Origin: a virus
Direction: 5' to 3' (one strand)
IMG/VR virus record: IMGVR_UViG_3300043419_001353
Span: 1-37,577 of that record
DNA length: 37,577 nt
A program made the position numbers and the translations under genes. The notes under the pieces are model-generated. The model had not been told where the DNA came from and did no database searches. It saw nothing but the letters and a program-made list of their open reading frames with translations. Of this stretch, positions 12,512-21,589 are shown piece after piece. Every line of letters starts with the position of its first letter. Position 1 is the first letter of the stretch.

Positions 12512-13483
12512 ATGGCAAGAAAATTTTTAGTTAGCATTGATCTAAACAAAAATGAGTTACTTAATGCTAGAATTCAAAACTTAGGCGCAGCGCCTTCAAG
12601 TCCAGTATCAGGTCAGGTTTACTACAACACTGGCGACAATATTCTATATTTCTGGAATGGTACAGAATGGATTTCCACATCTGGTTCTCTAGAAGTTATT
12701 ACAGACGCAATTGGGTCATATGTAGATGGCGGAGTTGGTTTAACAAAGGTATTTAACGATAGCACAAATGTAACAACAATAAATTTAGATGATACAGCAG
12801 TAACAGCTGGAACATATGGATCAATTACAAAAGTTCCAACATTTACAGTTGATCAGCAAGGTAGACTTACAGGCGCAAGCGAAGCAAATTTAGTTATTCC
12901 ACTAGACACACAAACTACTGGAGATTATGTAGCAACAATTGTTGGAACAGCAAATGAAGTTACTGTCTCTCCAAACAGTGGACATAATGCTGCAGTAACA
13001 ATTGGCTTGCCAGATAATGTTGAAATTACTGGTAACTTACAAGTTGGCGGAAACTTAAATGTAATTGGAACAGTTAACTCTGTAAATACAACACAGATTA
13101 ACATTGAAGATAATAAAGTAAAGCTTAACAGCGGATTTACTGGAACACCTACTACAGATGCAGGTATAGTTGTAGAGCGTGGATCAGAGCTAGATGCAGA
13201 AATTTTATGGAATGAAACATCAGACAAGTGGACATTAACTAATAATGGAACAAACTATCATGCAATTGCAAGAAAGTATGCCGAGACATTAGGTTCATCA
13301 GCAACATCATATACAGTTACACATAACCTTGGAACAACAGATGTAACTGTTCAGATTTTTGAAGCCGCAATCCCATTTGCACAAGTAGAAGCAGATGTTC
13401 AAAGATCAACTGCAAATGCTGTAGTTGTAAACTTTGCTTCCGCACCAGCTGCTGGAGAATATAGAGTAGTTGTAGTAGGATAA
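12512..13483 (+). CDS. Tail fibre protein (323 aa)
   Basis: N-terminal FLVSIDLNKNELLNARIQNL and VSGQVYYNTGDNILYFWNGTEW (32-53) is a repeated phage fibre attachment pattern. A central beta-repeat segment VGGNLNVIGTVNSVNTTQINIED (about 177-199) is shared with the 762-aa fibre at 21590. The C-terminus (SYTVTHNLGTTDVTVQIFEA) resembles a fibre knob domain. AGGAG lies 7 nt upstream. Structural; receptor unknown. Confidence 0.75.
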   Translation: MARKFLVSIDLNKNELLNARIQNLGAAPSSPVSGQVYYNTGDNILYFWNGTEWISTSGSLEVITDAIGSYVDGGVGLTKVFNDSTNVTTINLDDTAVTAGTYGSITKVPTFTVDQQGRLTGASEANLVIPLDTQTTGDYVATIVGTANEVTVSPNSGHNAAVTIGLPDNVEITGNLQVGGNLNVIGTVNSVNTTQINIEDNKVKLNSGFTGTPTTDAGIVVERGSELDAEILWNETSDKWTLTNNGTNYHAIARKYAETLGSSATSYTVTHNLGTTDVTVQIFEAAIPFAQVEADVQRSTANAVVVNFASAPAAGEYRVVVVG

Positions 13484-13485
13484 TC

Positions 13486-13944
13486 ATGTCAAGACAAATG
13501 CTAGTACCACTAAGACTCTTAGCTTTGTCAACAGACCCAGTGTTTGGACAAGTTGGTGAAATATACATTAACACGGTAACAAAAAATTTACGTGTTCATA
13601 ATGGAACTACTTGGATAGAGCTTACTCCACCAAGTACAGATCCAACGCCATTTTACATGCATACCCACACATTTGATGGAGATGTTCATACAATTGATAT
13701 TCAAAATCAAGTTGAATTTAAGTCTTTGTCTAACCCAGATACTCCAGGAACAGTACTACCAGAAATTATAGGATACGATGGCGGTAATCCAGACAATACT
13801 TTAAATAAGCCATCTTTTGTTGATGAGACACTATTTGATGCTGGATTATTTGATGGCACACAAGAATCAATAACAGAAATAGGAACAGGTGGCGGCGGTT
13901 CCGAAGACTTTGATGCACCATCACTTGACGGAGGAAATTCATAA
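13486..13944 (+). CDS. Tail fibre protein (152 aa)
   Basis: N-terminal LVPLRLLALSTDPVFGQVGE and IYINTVTKNLRVHNGTTWIEL follow the same pattern as the preceding fibre. HTHTFDGDVHTID and a Gly/Glu/Asp-rich C-terminus (GGGGSEDFDAPSLDGGNS) look flexible. It starts 2 nt after the upstream stop and overlaps the next gene as TAATG, so this fibre set is translationally coupled. Confidence 0.7.
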   Translation: MSRQMLVPLRLLALSTDPVFGQVGEIYINTVTKNLRVHNGTTWIELTPPSTDPTPFYMHTHTFDGDVHTIDIQNQVEFKSLSNPDTPGTVLPEIIGYDGGNPDNTLNKPSFVDETLFDAGLFDGTQESITEIGTGGGGSEDFDAPSLDGGNS

Positions 13945-15443
13945 TGGCACTAAAAATTCAACTAAGAAGAGACATAGCAGCAAACTGGACTACCAATAAC
14001 CCATTGCTTTTAAATGGCGAAATTGGAATTGAAACAGATACCCTTAAATTTAAAATTGGTAACGGTACACAAAGATGGAACTCTCTGTCTTCCTATGCTT
14101 TGAAGCCAGGAGAGCCAAATGGAGTTGCAACTCTAGACTCATCTGGTAAATTGCCTTTATCTCAACTACCAGATCAAATTTCATTAGATGCCGAAGCTGC
14201 AGCAGCATTACAAAATGCTATGTCTTCAATTTCAACGACAAATATAGCAGAAGGAACAAATTTATATTTTACTGGCACACGAGCACGATCTGCAGTAGAG
14301 GGACTATATGATCAGATTGGATCAGCAGCACAAGCTTTAAGTTCTGCCAATAGTCACACTGGAGTAAAATTCCAAGACGCAATAACTGCAGCTGCATCTG
14401 ATGCAACAGTAAAATCTAATAGCGCAGTAACTTTAGCTGGACAAAATGCAGATCAAAAAATTAACACAGCCATTTTAAGCCTTAGTACATCTGTAATACC
14501 AGAAGGAATCAACTTATACTTTACTAATCAAAGAGTTTCAGATATAGTAACTCCTTTAATTAATAACACAAGAACCTATATAGATGAATCATTGGCCAAC
14601 TTTGAAGCTCCATCTGCAATTACATCAACATCTCAATTGCGAGAAGGGTCAAACCTATATTTTACTAATGCTAGAGCAGTAACAGCAACAAATGCTGCAC
14701 GTACTGCTTCTTTAAATGCTGCACTTTCAGCCGTAGATGATTTGAGAACAGAGCTAAGAACTGATATAGATAGCAAGATACCTTACTCAGATCGCAATAC
14801 TCCTGGGGGAGTAGTTGGCTTAGACTTAAATAGCAAAATTCAAGATTCAATTATCCCATCTACAATTGCAAGAACTTCAGACATAACTTCTGCAATTGCG
14901 GATATTGTTAATCTTGCACCAGATTCTTTAAATACACTTGGAGAATTAGCAGCTGCTTTCCAAGCAGATCAAAATCAAAATGGATTAGCTGCATTAATAA
15001 CTACAGTTGGAACTAAACTAGATTCATCTATAGCAGCAACAATTTATGCTCCAATTGACTCTCCAACATTTACTGGAACTCCAGTAATTCCTGGTTACGC
15101 TACATCAATTAACCTTGCAGCTGCCTTAACAGAAGCAAAAGCTTATACTGACACAGCAAAAAATAGCATTGATAACTCATTAGGCGGGTATCAACCAGAA
15201 GCTGAAAAAAATCAAGCTGGGGGATACGCTGGCTTAGATTCTAGTAGTAAAATACTTGAATCTGTAATCCCAGAATCTATTACTACATCAATTGCATCAG
15301 CAACAGATAAAGCAAATACAAACATAAATGGAACGTATACTAACGGAAGTTCATCTTCTAATATAAATAAAATTACATATGGCACAGATTTGACACCACC
15401 TTCAAGCGGTAATTCTGCTGGAGATATTTACATACAATACTAA
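13944..15443 (+). CDS. Tail fibre with Mtd-like N-terminus (499 aa)
   Basis: Residues about 1-55 (LKIQLRRDIAANWTTNNPLL, GEIGIETDTLKFKIGNGTQRW) match the N-terminal domain of the major-tropism-determinant type, which attaches a fibre to the baseplate. Several Ala/Ser/Asn-rich coiled or beta-prism repeats follow, with EGTNLYFTGTRA-type motifs three times (about 105, 190 and 235) and SPTFTGTPV. The Ala-rich DATVKSNSAVT segments suggest trimeric rods. No variable/template repeat or reverse transcriptase of a diversity-generating element is seen. Confidence 0.75.
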   Translation: MALKIQLRRDIAANWTTNNPLLLNGEIGIETDTLKFKIGNGTQRWNSLSSYALKPGEPNGVATLDSSGKLPLSQLPDQISLDAEAAAALQNAMSSISTTNIAEGTNLYFTGTRARSAVEGLYDQIGSAAQALSSANSHTGVKFQDAITAAASDATVKSNSAVTLAGQNADQKINTAILSLSTSVIPEGINLYFTNQRVSDIVTPLINNTRTYIDESLANFEAPSAITSTSQLREGSNLYFTNARAVTATNAARTASLNAALSAVDDLRTELRTDIDSKIPYSDRNTPGGVVGLDLNSKIQDSIIPSTIARTSDITSAIADIVNLAPDSLNTLGELAAAFQADQNQNGLAALITTVGTKLDSSIAATIYAPIDSPTFTGTPVIPGYATSINLAAALTEAKAYTDTAKNSIDNSLGGYQPEAEKNQAGGYAGLDSSSKILESVIPESITTSIASATDKANTNINGTYTNGSSSSNINKITYGTDLTPPSSGNSAGDIYIQY

Positions 15444-15453
15444 GGAGCCTGGA

Positions 15454-18400
15454 ATGCCGCTAAACATTTTTGATGGTTCCAGCTGGAATCCTTTAAAGAA
15501 GATTCAAATCCATGATGGTGCATCTTGGAATGAATCAAAAGCGGCATATATATGGGACGGATCAGAGTGGAAGCCGTTACTTAGCTTACTTCCAAAAAAT
15601 ACAGCCTTGCCAGTTCTTTCTATACAGGGCCCTTCATTTTTTTATGCAGCACAAGAAACTGTTCAAACAACCAGTGGAAATTGGGAAAATTCCCCAACAC
15701 TTTTTGAATATCAATGGGAAAAATCTCCATATACACCATCTGGATATAATTGGACAAACATACTAGATAAAACATCTAGCACATTATTTTTAGATGAAGA
15801 TGAATGGAATACTCAACAAACTTTAAAATATGTTGGATACGTTGTTAGATGTAAAGTTACAGCAACAAATGCCGCTGGTAAAAATACTGATCCAGTATAT
15901 ACTTTACCTAGCCCAGTAATTGCACCTGAAAAACTTGGTGATATAAATGTAAACGTTGTTTCAAACGGAATAGTGGAGTTTACTTGGCAAAAGGTAAAGG
16001 GTGCTAACGACTATTATATGCAGTACCAGGGACCAGAAGTTCCATTTACAGAAATATCTAGCATGGTAAATAATTCTGATGCAGCAAAGGGAGTGTACAT
16101 TACACAAGGAACTACTTGCAAATTTACAATTGATACTGGCTCAGCTTCAGGAACTCTAGGAATATTAATTAACCCAATAAATACATCTAATGCATCTGGA
16201 ATGAATCTTAGCGGGTATGGTAAAAATGCAATAGTATATGATCTAAAGCCAATTAAACCTTCTGTAACCGCCACAATGACTTCATTTAGCTGGGGTGGAA
16301 GACTGACTTGGTCTAGTAATTTAATAACTCCAACTGGATGGACAGTATACAACAATGGTCAAGTATATGAATATTCTTTCCCATTCCATAGCGCTACAGA
16401 CACATCTTTAGATATTATGCAATTTGGTGTAGGCGGAACAACTTTCGGATCATTTACAGTACAAATTAATGGAACCTCTCCAAGATTTACAGAAACTTCT
16501 TGGACATCAACCCCACCATTAACAATTACATATCCAACAGTTGAGCTTCCAGTAAATACAACAGCACCAACTGTTTCTAGAAATGGCAGAGTAGTTACTT
16601 CAACAAATGGAACTTGGAGTAATTCAGATTCAATTTATTCATATATAACTGAATGGTATTCTAATGGATCGCCTATGAGTTTTGGAGTAGGTTCTTCAGT
16701 TGATTTTAGCACTAATACTTCTTATGATAATACAGAAATAACTTCATCCGTTTATGTTTTAACCACTGATTTAAGAACTACAGAAAAAACATTTAGCAGC
16801 AACTCAGTAACAATGGTTCCCTCTTCTGTAATTTGTGATTCAGCAGCACAATGTAACACTCCAGCATGTAAAGCATGTACATATGAATATAATATAAATA
16901 CAAACGTAGCAACTAGCGTATGCCCTTCTGGAACAATGGTCCAAAAGGTTTGCCTTACACCAGGAATTTGTGATAATATAACTACAAATGTTGGTTGCGT
17001 ACCAGTAGGAACAACTTGGTATTGTACCGAATCTTATAATGGTGGTGGAGTTGGCAACTGCGGAAAGACTACATCGAGTTTTAATAACTCTGGGTCTGGC
17101 TCTGGATACTCAAGAGCATGTTCAACAGTTGATTATCCAGCATGTCAATCAACTGGGCCAGCACCAACACTACTTTATTTATGCACAACATCTTCATCGG
17201 GTGCTGGAATTGGAAATTGTTCTTATACAACTTCAGCTACTAATATTTCTGCATCTGGTACTGGTTATAGCACAGCATGCAGAATTCAAGATACTGCTCT
17301 AGACTACACATATCCAGCATGCCAATCAACCGCTGCTCCATCGCTGCCTGCGTGTACTGGAACAATAACTAATGCTAATTCTTCAACATGTTCAGACTTA
17401 GGAAGAACATTATTGGGCGGATCTTCTTCTTATAATATTGCTTCCAACCAACAATGTTGTGGAGACGCACTTCCTGTTAATTCAGCTAATTGTGGTGGCA
17501 GCGTACCCTGCTCTAACTCAATATGCCAGGCTTGTAATCAGAGCCTAAGCTTTTCAGGTACTAGAGCATCGTCTGCATGCCCTTCTGGAATAACAAATTA
17601 TTCTGGATGCTATACACCAGGTACTTGTGAAAATATATTAACAGACACTACTTGCGTTGCCCCAGCAGCTATTTGGTACTGTACTACATCTGTACAATAT
17701 GCAGGAGTTGGCAACTGCGGACAATCAACTTCAGCAACAAACAGCTCTCAAACTGGATCTGGATACAATATAACATGTTCACAATCTGGATATCCAGCAT
17801 GCCAATCAACCGCTCCACAAGGCGGAGGTGGAGGAACAACCACTAATTGTTCAACTTGTGTTACACCTGAGTACTCTCGTGCTTGTGGTACAAATGGAAC
17901 ACAAACTGTTTGTATTACTCCTTCTGGATGTGCCGACATTATTGGTCCATGTGTTGAGCAGTCAACTTTTGCTCCACCCGCTTTCCCGTCGAAGTTCGCA
18001 CCACCAAGCTTCTTCGCACCACCAAGCTTCTTCGCACCACCAAGCTTCCCGTCGAAGTTCGCACCACCAAGCTTCTTCGCACCACCAAGCTTCTTCGCAC
18101 CACCAAGCTTCCCGTCGAAGTTCGCACCACCAAGCTTCTTCGCACCACCAAGCTTTAAGGCTAAGTGTCTAGCTCCTAACGCATTGGTATTGACTGTTAA
18201 TGGTCCAATAGAGGCTCAGAATATTAATGTTGGAGATTTATTGATAACAGTTAATGATCTTTATATGGATATTAATTCAATATCTACAGAAAAGAAATCT
18301 GCACCACTTTCAACAAGTGTCGGATTGACTAATACTGCAGTGGCTTCAGTAACGCTTAAGAATTCAACTTTAATTGGATTTAACAATATGGGTAAAAACT

Positions 18401-18627
18401 ATTCTATTACACAGCCGATATTTATTAAATCAGAAAATGGAATTGAGTATAAAAATGCTGGTGAAATAGAAATTGGTGAAATTATTATAAGCGTTGATGC
18501 TAAGGGTATTACCTCAGAAATACCAGTAAGCTCAATTGAAATAGATGATTTTGAATCAACAGTTTATGATATTAGAACCTCACCAGAACCTTGGTTTATT
18601 GTTAATTCAGCTCTAGTCATAGCTTAA
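15454..18627 (+). CDS. Large Cys-rich fibre with C-terminal Hint domain (1057 aa)
   Basis: Layout: N-terminal repeats of DGSSWNPL type (about 8-46), Ig-like beta domains (about 48-455), a Cys-rich region (about 460-833, roughly 38 Cys, with the module WYCT..GVGNCG...YPACQST repeated), Phe/Pro-rich repeats (839-901), then a 153-aa Hint (Hedgehog/intein) domain beginning at Cys905. The Cys modules could be disulfide knots after export or metal sites. The Hint domain could cut the chain before Cys905. The C-terminus lacks the intein HN and has no C-extein, so splicing is unlikely. AAGGAG lies 6 nt upstream. A second Hint fibre is at 23899. Likely a receptor-facing fibre; function inferred. Confidence 0.75.
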   Translation: MPLNIFDGSSWNPLKKIQIHDGASWNESKAAYIWDGSEWKPLLSLLPKNTALPVLSIQGPSFFYAAQETVQTTSGNWENSPTLFEYQWEKSPYTPSGYNWTNILDKTSSTLFLDEDEWNTQQTLKYVGYVVRCKVTATNAAGKNTDPVYTLPSPVIAPEKLGDINVNVVSNGIVEFTWQKVKGANDYYMQYQGPEVPFTEISSMVNNSDAAKGVYITQGTTCKFTIDTGSASGTLGILINPINTSNASGMNLSGYGKNAIVYDLKPIKPSVTATMTSFSWGGRLTWSSNLITPTGWTVYNNGQVYEYSFPFHSATDTSLDIMQFGVGGTTFGSFTVQINGTSPRFTETSWTSTPPLTITYPTVELPVNTTAPTVSRNGRVVTSTNGTWSNSDSIYSYITEWYSNGSPMSFGVGSSVDFSTNTSYDNTEITSSVYVLTTDLRTTEKTFSSNSVTMVPSSVICDSAAQCNTPACKACTYEYNINTNVATSVCPSGTMVQKVCLTPGICDNITTNVGCVPVGTTWYCTESYNGGGVGNCGKTTSSFNNSGSGSGYSRACSTVDYPACQSTGPAPTLLYLCTTSSSGAGIGNCSYTTSATNISASGTGYSTACRIQDTALDYTYPACQSTAAPSLPACTGTITNANSSTCSDLGRTLLGGSSSYNIASNQQCCGDALPVNSANCGGSVPCSNSICQACNQSLSFSGTRASSACPSGITNYSGCYTPGTCENILTDTTCVAPAAIWYCTTSVQYAGVGNCGQSTSATNSSQTGSGYNITCSQSGYPACQSTAPQGGGGGTTTNCSTCVTPEYSRACGTNGTQTVCITPSGCADIIGPCVEQSTFAPPAFPSKFAPPSFFAPPSFFAPPSFPSKFAPPSFFAPPSFFAPPSFPSKFAPPSFFAPPSFKAKCLAPNALVLTVNGPIEAQNINVGDLLITVNDLYMDINSISTEKKSAPLSTSVGLTNTAVASVTLKNSTLIGFNNMGKNYSITQPIFIKSENGIEYKNAGEIEIGEIIISVDAKGITSEIPVSSIEIDDFESTVYDIRTSPEPWFIVNSALVIA
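17968..18156 (+). repeat. FAPPSF coding repeat (63 aa)
   Basis: An 18-nt unit TTCGCACCACCAAGCTTC, encoding FAPPSF, is tandemly repeated and grouped in 63-nt superunits (FAPPSF three times plus PSK). Copies are near-identical, implying recent expansion or gene conversion. Residues 839-901 of the fibre. Confidence 0.85.
18166..18624 (+). other. Hint domain of the large fibre (153 aa)
   Basis: Starts at Cys905 in FKAKCLAPNALVL, like intein block A. The block-B-like strand is ITQPIFI, where the family often has TxxH/DHP; Gln replaces the expected His. The domain ends STVYDIRTSPEPWFIVNSAL, like block F, at the natural stop. Closely matches the Hint domain at 24718. Confidence 0.65.
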
Positions 18628-18636
18628 TAATTATGC

Positions 18637-18642
18637 TATAAT
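18637..18642 (+). promoter_or_regulatory. Extended -10 promoter before the 18664 gene
   Basis: TGCTATAAT, then a ribosome site (AAGGAG) and the ATG; short leader instead of leaderless. Confidence 0.5.
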
Positions 18643-18663
18643 TTATGAAAAAGGAGATTTAAC

Positions 18664-18894
18664 ATGTCTATAAAAGATGATATTGGCGGAGAAGTATTCT
18701 TGGTCCTTGTCGATAATGAGTATGCTGGTTGGTTTAGCATACCTGAAGGAAACTTAGAAACAGAAATATTAAGATCAGCTCTATCAAGCAACCCTAAAAT
18801 AGTAAACTTTACAAAGTTGCCATTAGAGATATCGCAACTTCCAGCACAAGCACAGGGCTGGAAATGGGACGGCACAACTTTTAATAAGGATTAA
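18664..18894 (+). CDS. Small hypothetical protein (76 aa)
   Basis: MSIKDDIGGEVFLVLVDNEY and onward, ending GWKWDGTTFNKD. A mixed alpha/beta protein with a possible fibre-like WDGTTF ending. AAGGAG lies upstream. It sits between two fibre genes and precedes the Cys-rich 79-aa gene. Possibly a fibre assembly factor. No family recognised. Confidence 0.65.
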   Translation: MSIKDDIGGEVFLVLVDNEYAGWFSIPEGNLETEILRSALSSNPKIVNFTKLPLEISQLPAQAQGWKWDGTTFNKD

Positions 18895-18896
18895 TA

Positions 18897-19136
18897 ATGA
18901 CCTCAAGATGGCAGACAATAAAAGAAAACCTACTTGATCCAAATGCTGTAAAGCCATGGGATATGGTTAATCCAAACACTGAGTGGACAACAGATGAAAA
19001 AAAGGAAGAACGCTACAGTATTTGTAAAGGGTGTCCAGAGTTTATATCTGCAACCACACAGTGTAAACAATGCGGATGCATAATGAAGATTAAAACTGGA
19101 ATGGAAAAAGCAGTTTGTCCTTTAGGTAAATGGTAA
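18897..19136 (+). CDS. Conserved zinc-binding phage protein (79 aa)
   Basis: Contains CKGCPEFISATTQCKQCGCI and a further MEKAVCPLGKW. The CxxC...CxxCxC...C layout (residues about 43-76) is a clear zinc-binding fold; the CPLGKW ending is characteristic of a small conserved protein of T4-like and other aquatic phages, from memory. It starts 2 nt after the upstream stop. Function unknown. Confidence 0.75.
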   Translation: MTSRWQTIKENLLDPNAVKPWDMVNPNTEWTTDEKKEERYSICKGCPEFISATTQCKQCGCIMKIKTGMEKAVCPLGKW

Positions 19137-19165
19137 ATAATCTCTGTCTGTAACAACTCCTAGGG

Positions 19166-19171
19166 TATAAT
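19166..19171 (+). promoter_or_regulatory. Promoter -10 before the 19209 gene
   Basis: GGGTATAAT followed by a leader of about 30 nt with an AGGGGG ribosome site. Confidence 0.45.
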
Positions 19172-19208
19172 TATCTAAGCAACATAATCACACATAGGGG
19201 GTAGTCAA

Positions 19209-19766
19209 TTGGCCACCAATTATCCAAACAGTATTGATCAGCTTGTTAATCCAAACGGATCAGACGCATTATCAGCACCTTCCCATTCTCAACAGCACTC
19301 AAATGCAAATGATGCTATTGAAGCACTAGAAATAAAGGTTGGTGTAGATGGCTCACAAGATCCAGATTCATTAACATACAAAGTCTCAACTATTGAGACT
19401 GCTTTAAATGATATCAGCAATAGCACAGATACAATCCAGGAGCTTCTTGGATTAGAAGGTAACAATGATCTTGCAGTTTATGGTATTGAGAATCCTACAA
19501 ACGTAGACTCGTTTGCAAAAAATACATGGAGAACCGCAAAGTACAATATGCAGGTTACAAAGGGTTCCGATGTCTATACATCAGAAATACTTGTTTCACA
19601 CGATGGTTCAAACATAATGGTTTCAGAGTCTAACATCATCTCAAACACAAACAACAATCTATTTACTTATACCTTTGAAGATAATTCAGGTATAATTAGT
19701 CTAAGAGTCACCCCTGTTTCTGGTTCTATCTCAGTTAGATATGTCAGAACAGCGCTTAAAGCATAA
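19209..19766 (+). CDS. Tail fibre-associated protein (185 aa), TTG start
   Basis: Starts at TTG (19209-19211) preceded by AGGGGG. N-terminal DALSAPSHSQQHSNANDAIE and ALEIKVGVDGSQDPDS (about 20-53) resemble the neck region of aquatic-phage fibres. The C-terminus (FAKNTWRTAKYNMQV through SVRYVRTALKA) is a beta domain also seen at the end of the 432-aa fibre at 19798. Structural, with a shared C-terminal domain. Confidence 0.75.
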   Translation: MATNYPNSIDQLVNPNGSDALSAPSHSQQHSNANDAIEALEIKVGVDGSQDPDSLTYKVSTIETALNDISNSTDTIQELLGLEGNNDLAVYGIENPTNVDSFAKNTWRTAKYNMQVTKGSDVYTSEILVSHDGSNIMVSESNIISNTNNNLFTYTFEDNSGIISLRVTPVSGSISVRYVRTALKA

Positions 19767-19797
19767 TAAAAAAAAGCAACAAGAGGAGTCATAAAAC

Positions 19798-21096
19798 ATG
19801 GCAACAGTAGTAAAAAACTTTAGAATTAAATCGGGCCTTATCGTTGAAGGCACATCAGCAACAATTGCTGGCAATGAAATACTTTCCCAAAACACACAGG
19901 CTGGCGATAGTTATATCCTCAACCTTGTTGGCGGTGCCACTCTTGTAAAGTCAGTTGACTCAGGCGTATTTTCAGTAGATGGCTCAGGCAACCTTACAGT
20001 CAATGCCAATACCTTTGATTCATACGGATCAGCTTCCGCCGCTGAATCTGCAGCAATTTCTGCAGCAGCAACAGATGCAACATCTAAGGCATCAGCAGCA
20101 CAGTCTGCAGCAATAACAGCAGCAGCAACAGATGCAACTACAAAGGTAGCAGCAGAAGCAGCACTTAGAGTATCAGGCGATGCAGCTTCAGTTTCAACTG
20201 CAGCGGCAGATGCAACATCTAAGGCTAACGCAGCACAGGCTGCAGCAGAAGCCACAGCATCAGCAGACGCTACTACAAAGGCAAACGCCGCTCAAGCAGC
20301 AGCAGAAGCAACTGCAGCATCAGCTCTTTCATCTGCAATATCAACAGAGGTTTCAAATCGTAATACAGCAATTTCAACTGCAGTAGATTCATTAGTAGAC
20401 GGTGCACCAGCACTTCTTAACACATTAAATGAATTGGCAGCAGCAATTAATGACGATGCTAATTACACAACAACTATTACAACAGCTCTTGGAACAAAGG
20501 CTAACTCAGCTGATGTTACTTCAGCAATATCAACAGCAGCTTCAAATGCAGCATCAGACGCTACAACTAAGGCTAACGCTGCTCAAGCAGCAGCAGAGGC
20601 TACAGCCTCAGCGGATGCTACATCTAAGGCCAACGCAGCACAGTCTGCAGCAGAGGCTACAGCTTCAGCAGATGCAGCATCTAAGGCTAACGCCGCTCAG
20701 GCAGCAGCGGAAGCAACTGCAGCAGCAGCCAATACAGCTCAGCAAAATGGTACAACAGCATTTACAGCACTAAATGTAAATGATCAAGCAAAGCAAATTG
20801 CAGCATCATCAACATCACTTGGATCAGTTGTAGTAACAGCTTACGAGTGGCCAAAGGCGGATTACCGCTCAGGAAAGTTTGTTGTTAAGATTGACAACGG
20901 AACACACAATGAAATATCAGAAATTCTAGTAACTCTAGATTCATCAGACAACGTAGCAATTACAGAGTATGCAATTGTTGGAACTAATGGATCAAGAGGA
21001 ACAATTACAGCATCAGTATCTGGCGCTAATGTTCAGCTAAGAGTAGATCCAGTAAATGATTCAACAATCAAGGTATCTGGAACACTTCTAAAATAA
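19798..21096 (+). CDS. Ala-rich coiled-coil tail fibre (432 aa)
   Basis: A short N-terminal domain (VVKNFRIKSGLIVEGTSATI), then 250 residues of Ala-rich repeats of DATSKANAAQAAAEATA type (about 80-320), a probable trimeric coiled-coil shaft, then a beta-rich C-terminal knob. GAGGAG precedes the ATG. The N-terminus matches the next gene (120 aa), so both likely attach to the same site. Codons are biased to GCA/GCT in the repeats. Confidence 0.8.
   Translation: MATVVKNFRIKSGLIVEGTSATIAGNEILSQNTQAGDSYILNLVGGATLVKSVDSGVFSVDGSGNLTVNANTFDSYGSASAAESAAISAAATDATSKASAAQSAAITAAATDATTKVAAEAALRVSGDAASVSTAAADATSKANAAQAAAEATASADATTKANAAQAAAEATAASALSSAISTEVSNRNTAISTAVDSLVDGAPALLNTLNELAAAINDDANYTTTITTALGTKANSADVTSAISTAASNAASDATTKANAAQAAAEATASADATSKANAAQSAAEATASADAASKANAAQAAAEATAAAANTAQQNGTTAFTALNVNDQAKQIAASSTSLGSVVVTAYEWPKADYRSGKFVVKIDNGTHNEISEILVTLDSSDNVAITEYAIVGTNGSRGTITASVSGANVQLRVDPVNDSTIKVSGTLLK
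20040..20740 (+). repeat. Ala-rich coiled-coil coding repeats
   Basis: Imperfect repeats of about 40-50 nt encode ADATSKANAAQAAAEATA-like units. They vary more than the FAPPSF repeats, suggesting an older expansion kept for the shaft structure. Confidence 0.65.
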
Positions 21097-21112
21097 TTAA
21101 ATAACAAGGTTA

Positions 21113-21135
21113 TGGGGTTCCTTTTAAAAACCCCA
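21113..21135 (+). terminator. Hairpin after the Ala-rich fibre
   Basis: TGGGGTT pairs with AACCCCA (7 bp, 9-nt loop). No T run follows, so it is a weak or partial terminator or an mRNA-end hairpin. Confidence 0.45.
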
Positions 21136-21165
21136 CCAAAACAATTAGGGGATATGTGAACTTAA

Positions 21166-21528
21166 ATGGCAACAGTAAATAAGAACTTTAAAGTAAAGAA
21201 TGGGTTAAATGTAGCTGGAACAGCAACGTTTGATTCTAATATTGTATTAGGAACAGCCCCACTATCTTTTGATACAGCAACAAATAGGCTACAAGTCCAA
21301 ATTGATGGAACTTGGCAGCCTATAGCTTTGTACTCAGAAATTCCAAATGAGAACACAATGTTATCATTCATGGATGTTGGTCTAGCTATTGATTACAATG
21401 GCCAGCCGACCTATATAATTCAGGCAAACGGAGTTACCCCATCAGGGACTAGCAAGTTTGTTGTTGGAGGAGATCCTTCAACTACTGAGTTTGGAATGAC
21501 TTTCGATTCAGGAGCATTGGTAGCATGA
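21166..21528 (+). CDS. Short tail fibre or fibre adaptor (120 aa)
   Basis: N-terminus VNKNFKVKNGLNVAGTATF is the same attachment module as the 432-aa fibre at 19798. The rest (TNRLQVQIDGTWQPIALYSE) is a beta-strand module common in phage fibres. A GGGG ribosome site is upstream. It may be an adaptor or a shortened fibre paralogue. Confidence 0.7.
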   Translation: MATVNKNFKVKNGLNVAGTATFDSNIVLGTAPLSFDTATNRLQVQIDGTWQPIALYSEIPNENTMLSFMDVGLAIDYNGQPTYIIQANGVTPSGTSKFVVGGDPSTTEFGMTFDSGALVA

Positions 21529-21553
21529 TGCTAAATCATAAAGGTTTAAATGC

Positions 21554-21559
21554 TATAAT
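21554..21559 (+). promoter_or_regulatory. Extended -10 promoter before the 762-aa fibre
   Basis: TGCTATAAT with a leader of about 25 nt carrying AAAGGGG. Confidence 0.5.
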
Positions 21560-21589
21560 TTCAATATATCAAATTAAAGGGGTGGCATA

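Noticed and set aside
17939-18151. Leftward frame through the FAPPSF repeats
   Set aside because: It is a repeat-driven shadow of the fibre gene (VVRRSLVVRT repeats).
17968-18156. Possible CRISPR array from regular repeats
   Set aside because: The repeats are in frame inside a fibre gene, encode FAPPSF and have no unique spacers.
19911-20255. Leftward Ala/Val-rich frame in the coiled-coil fibre
   Set aside because: Shadow of the Ala-rich repeat; it has no start signal and no protein-like features.
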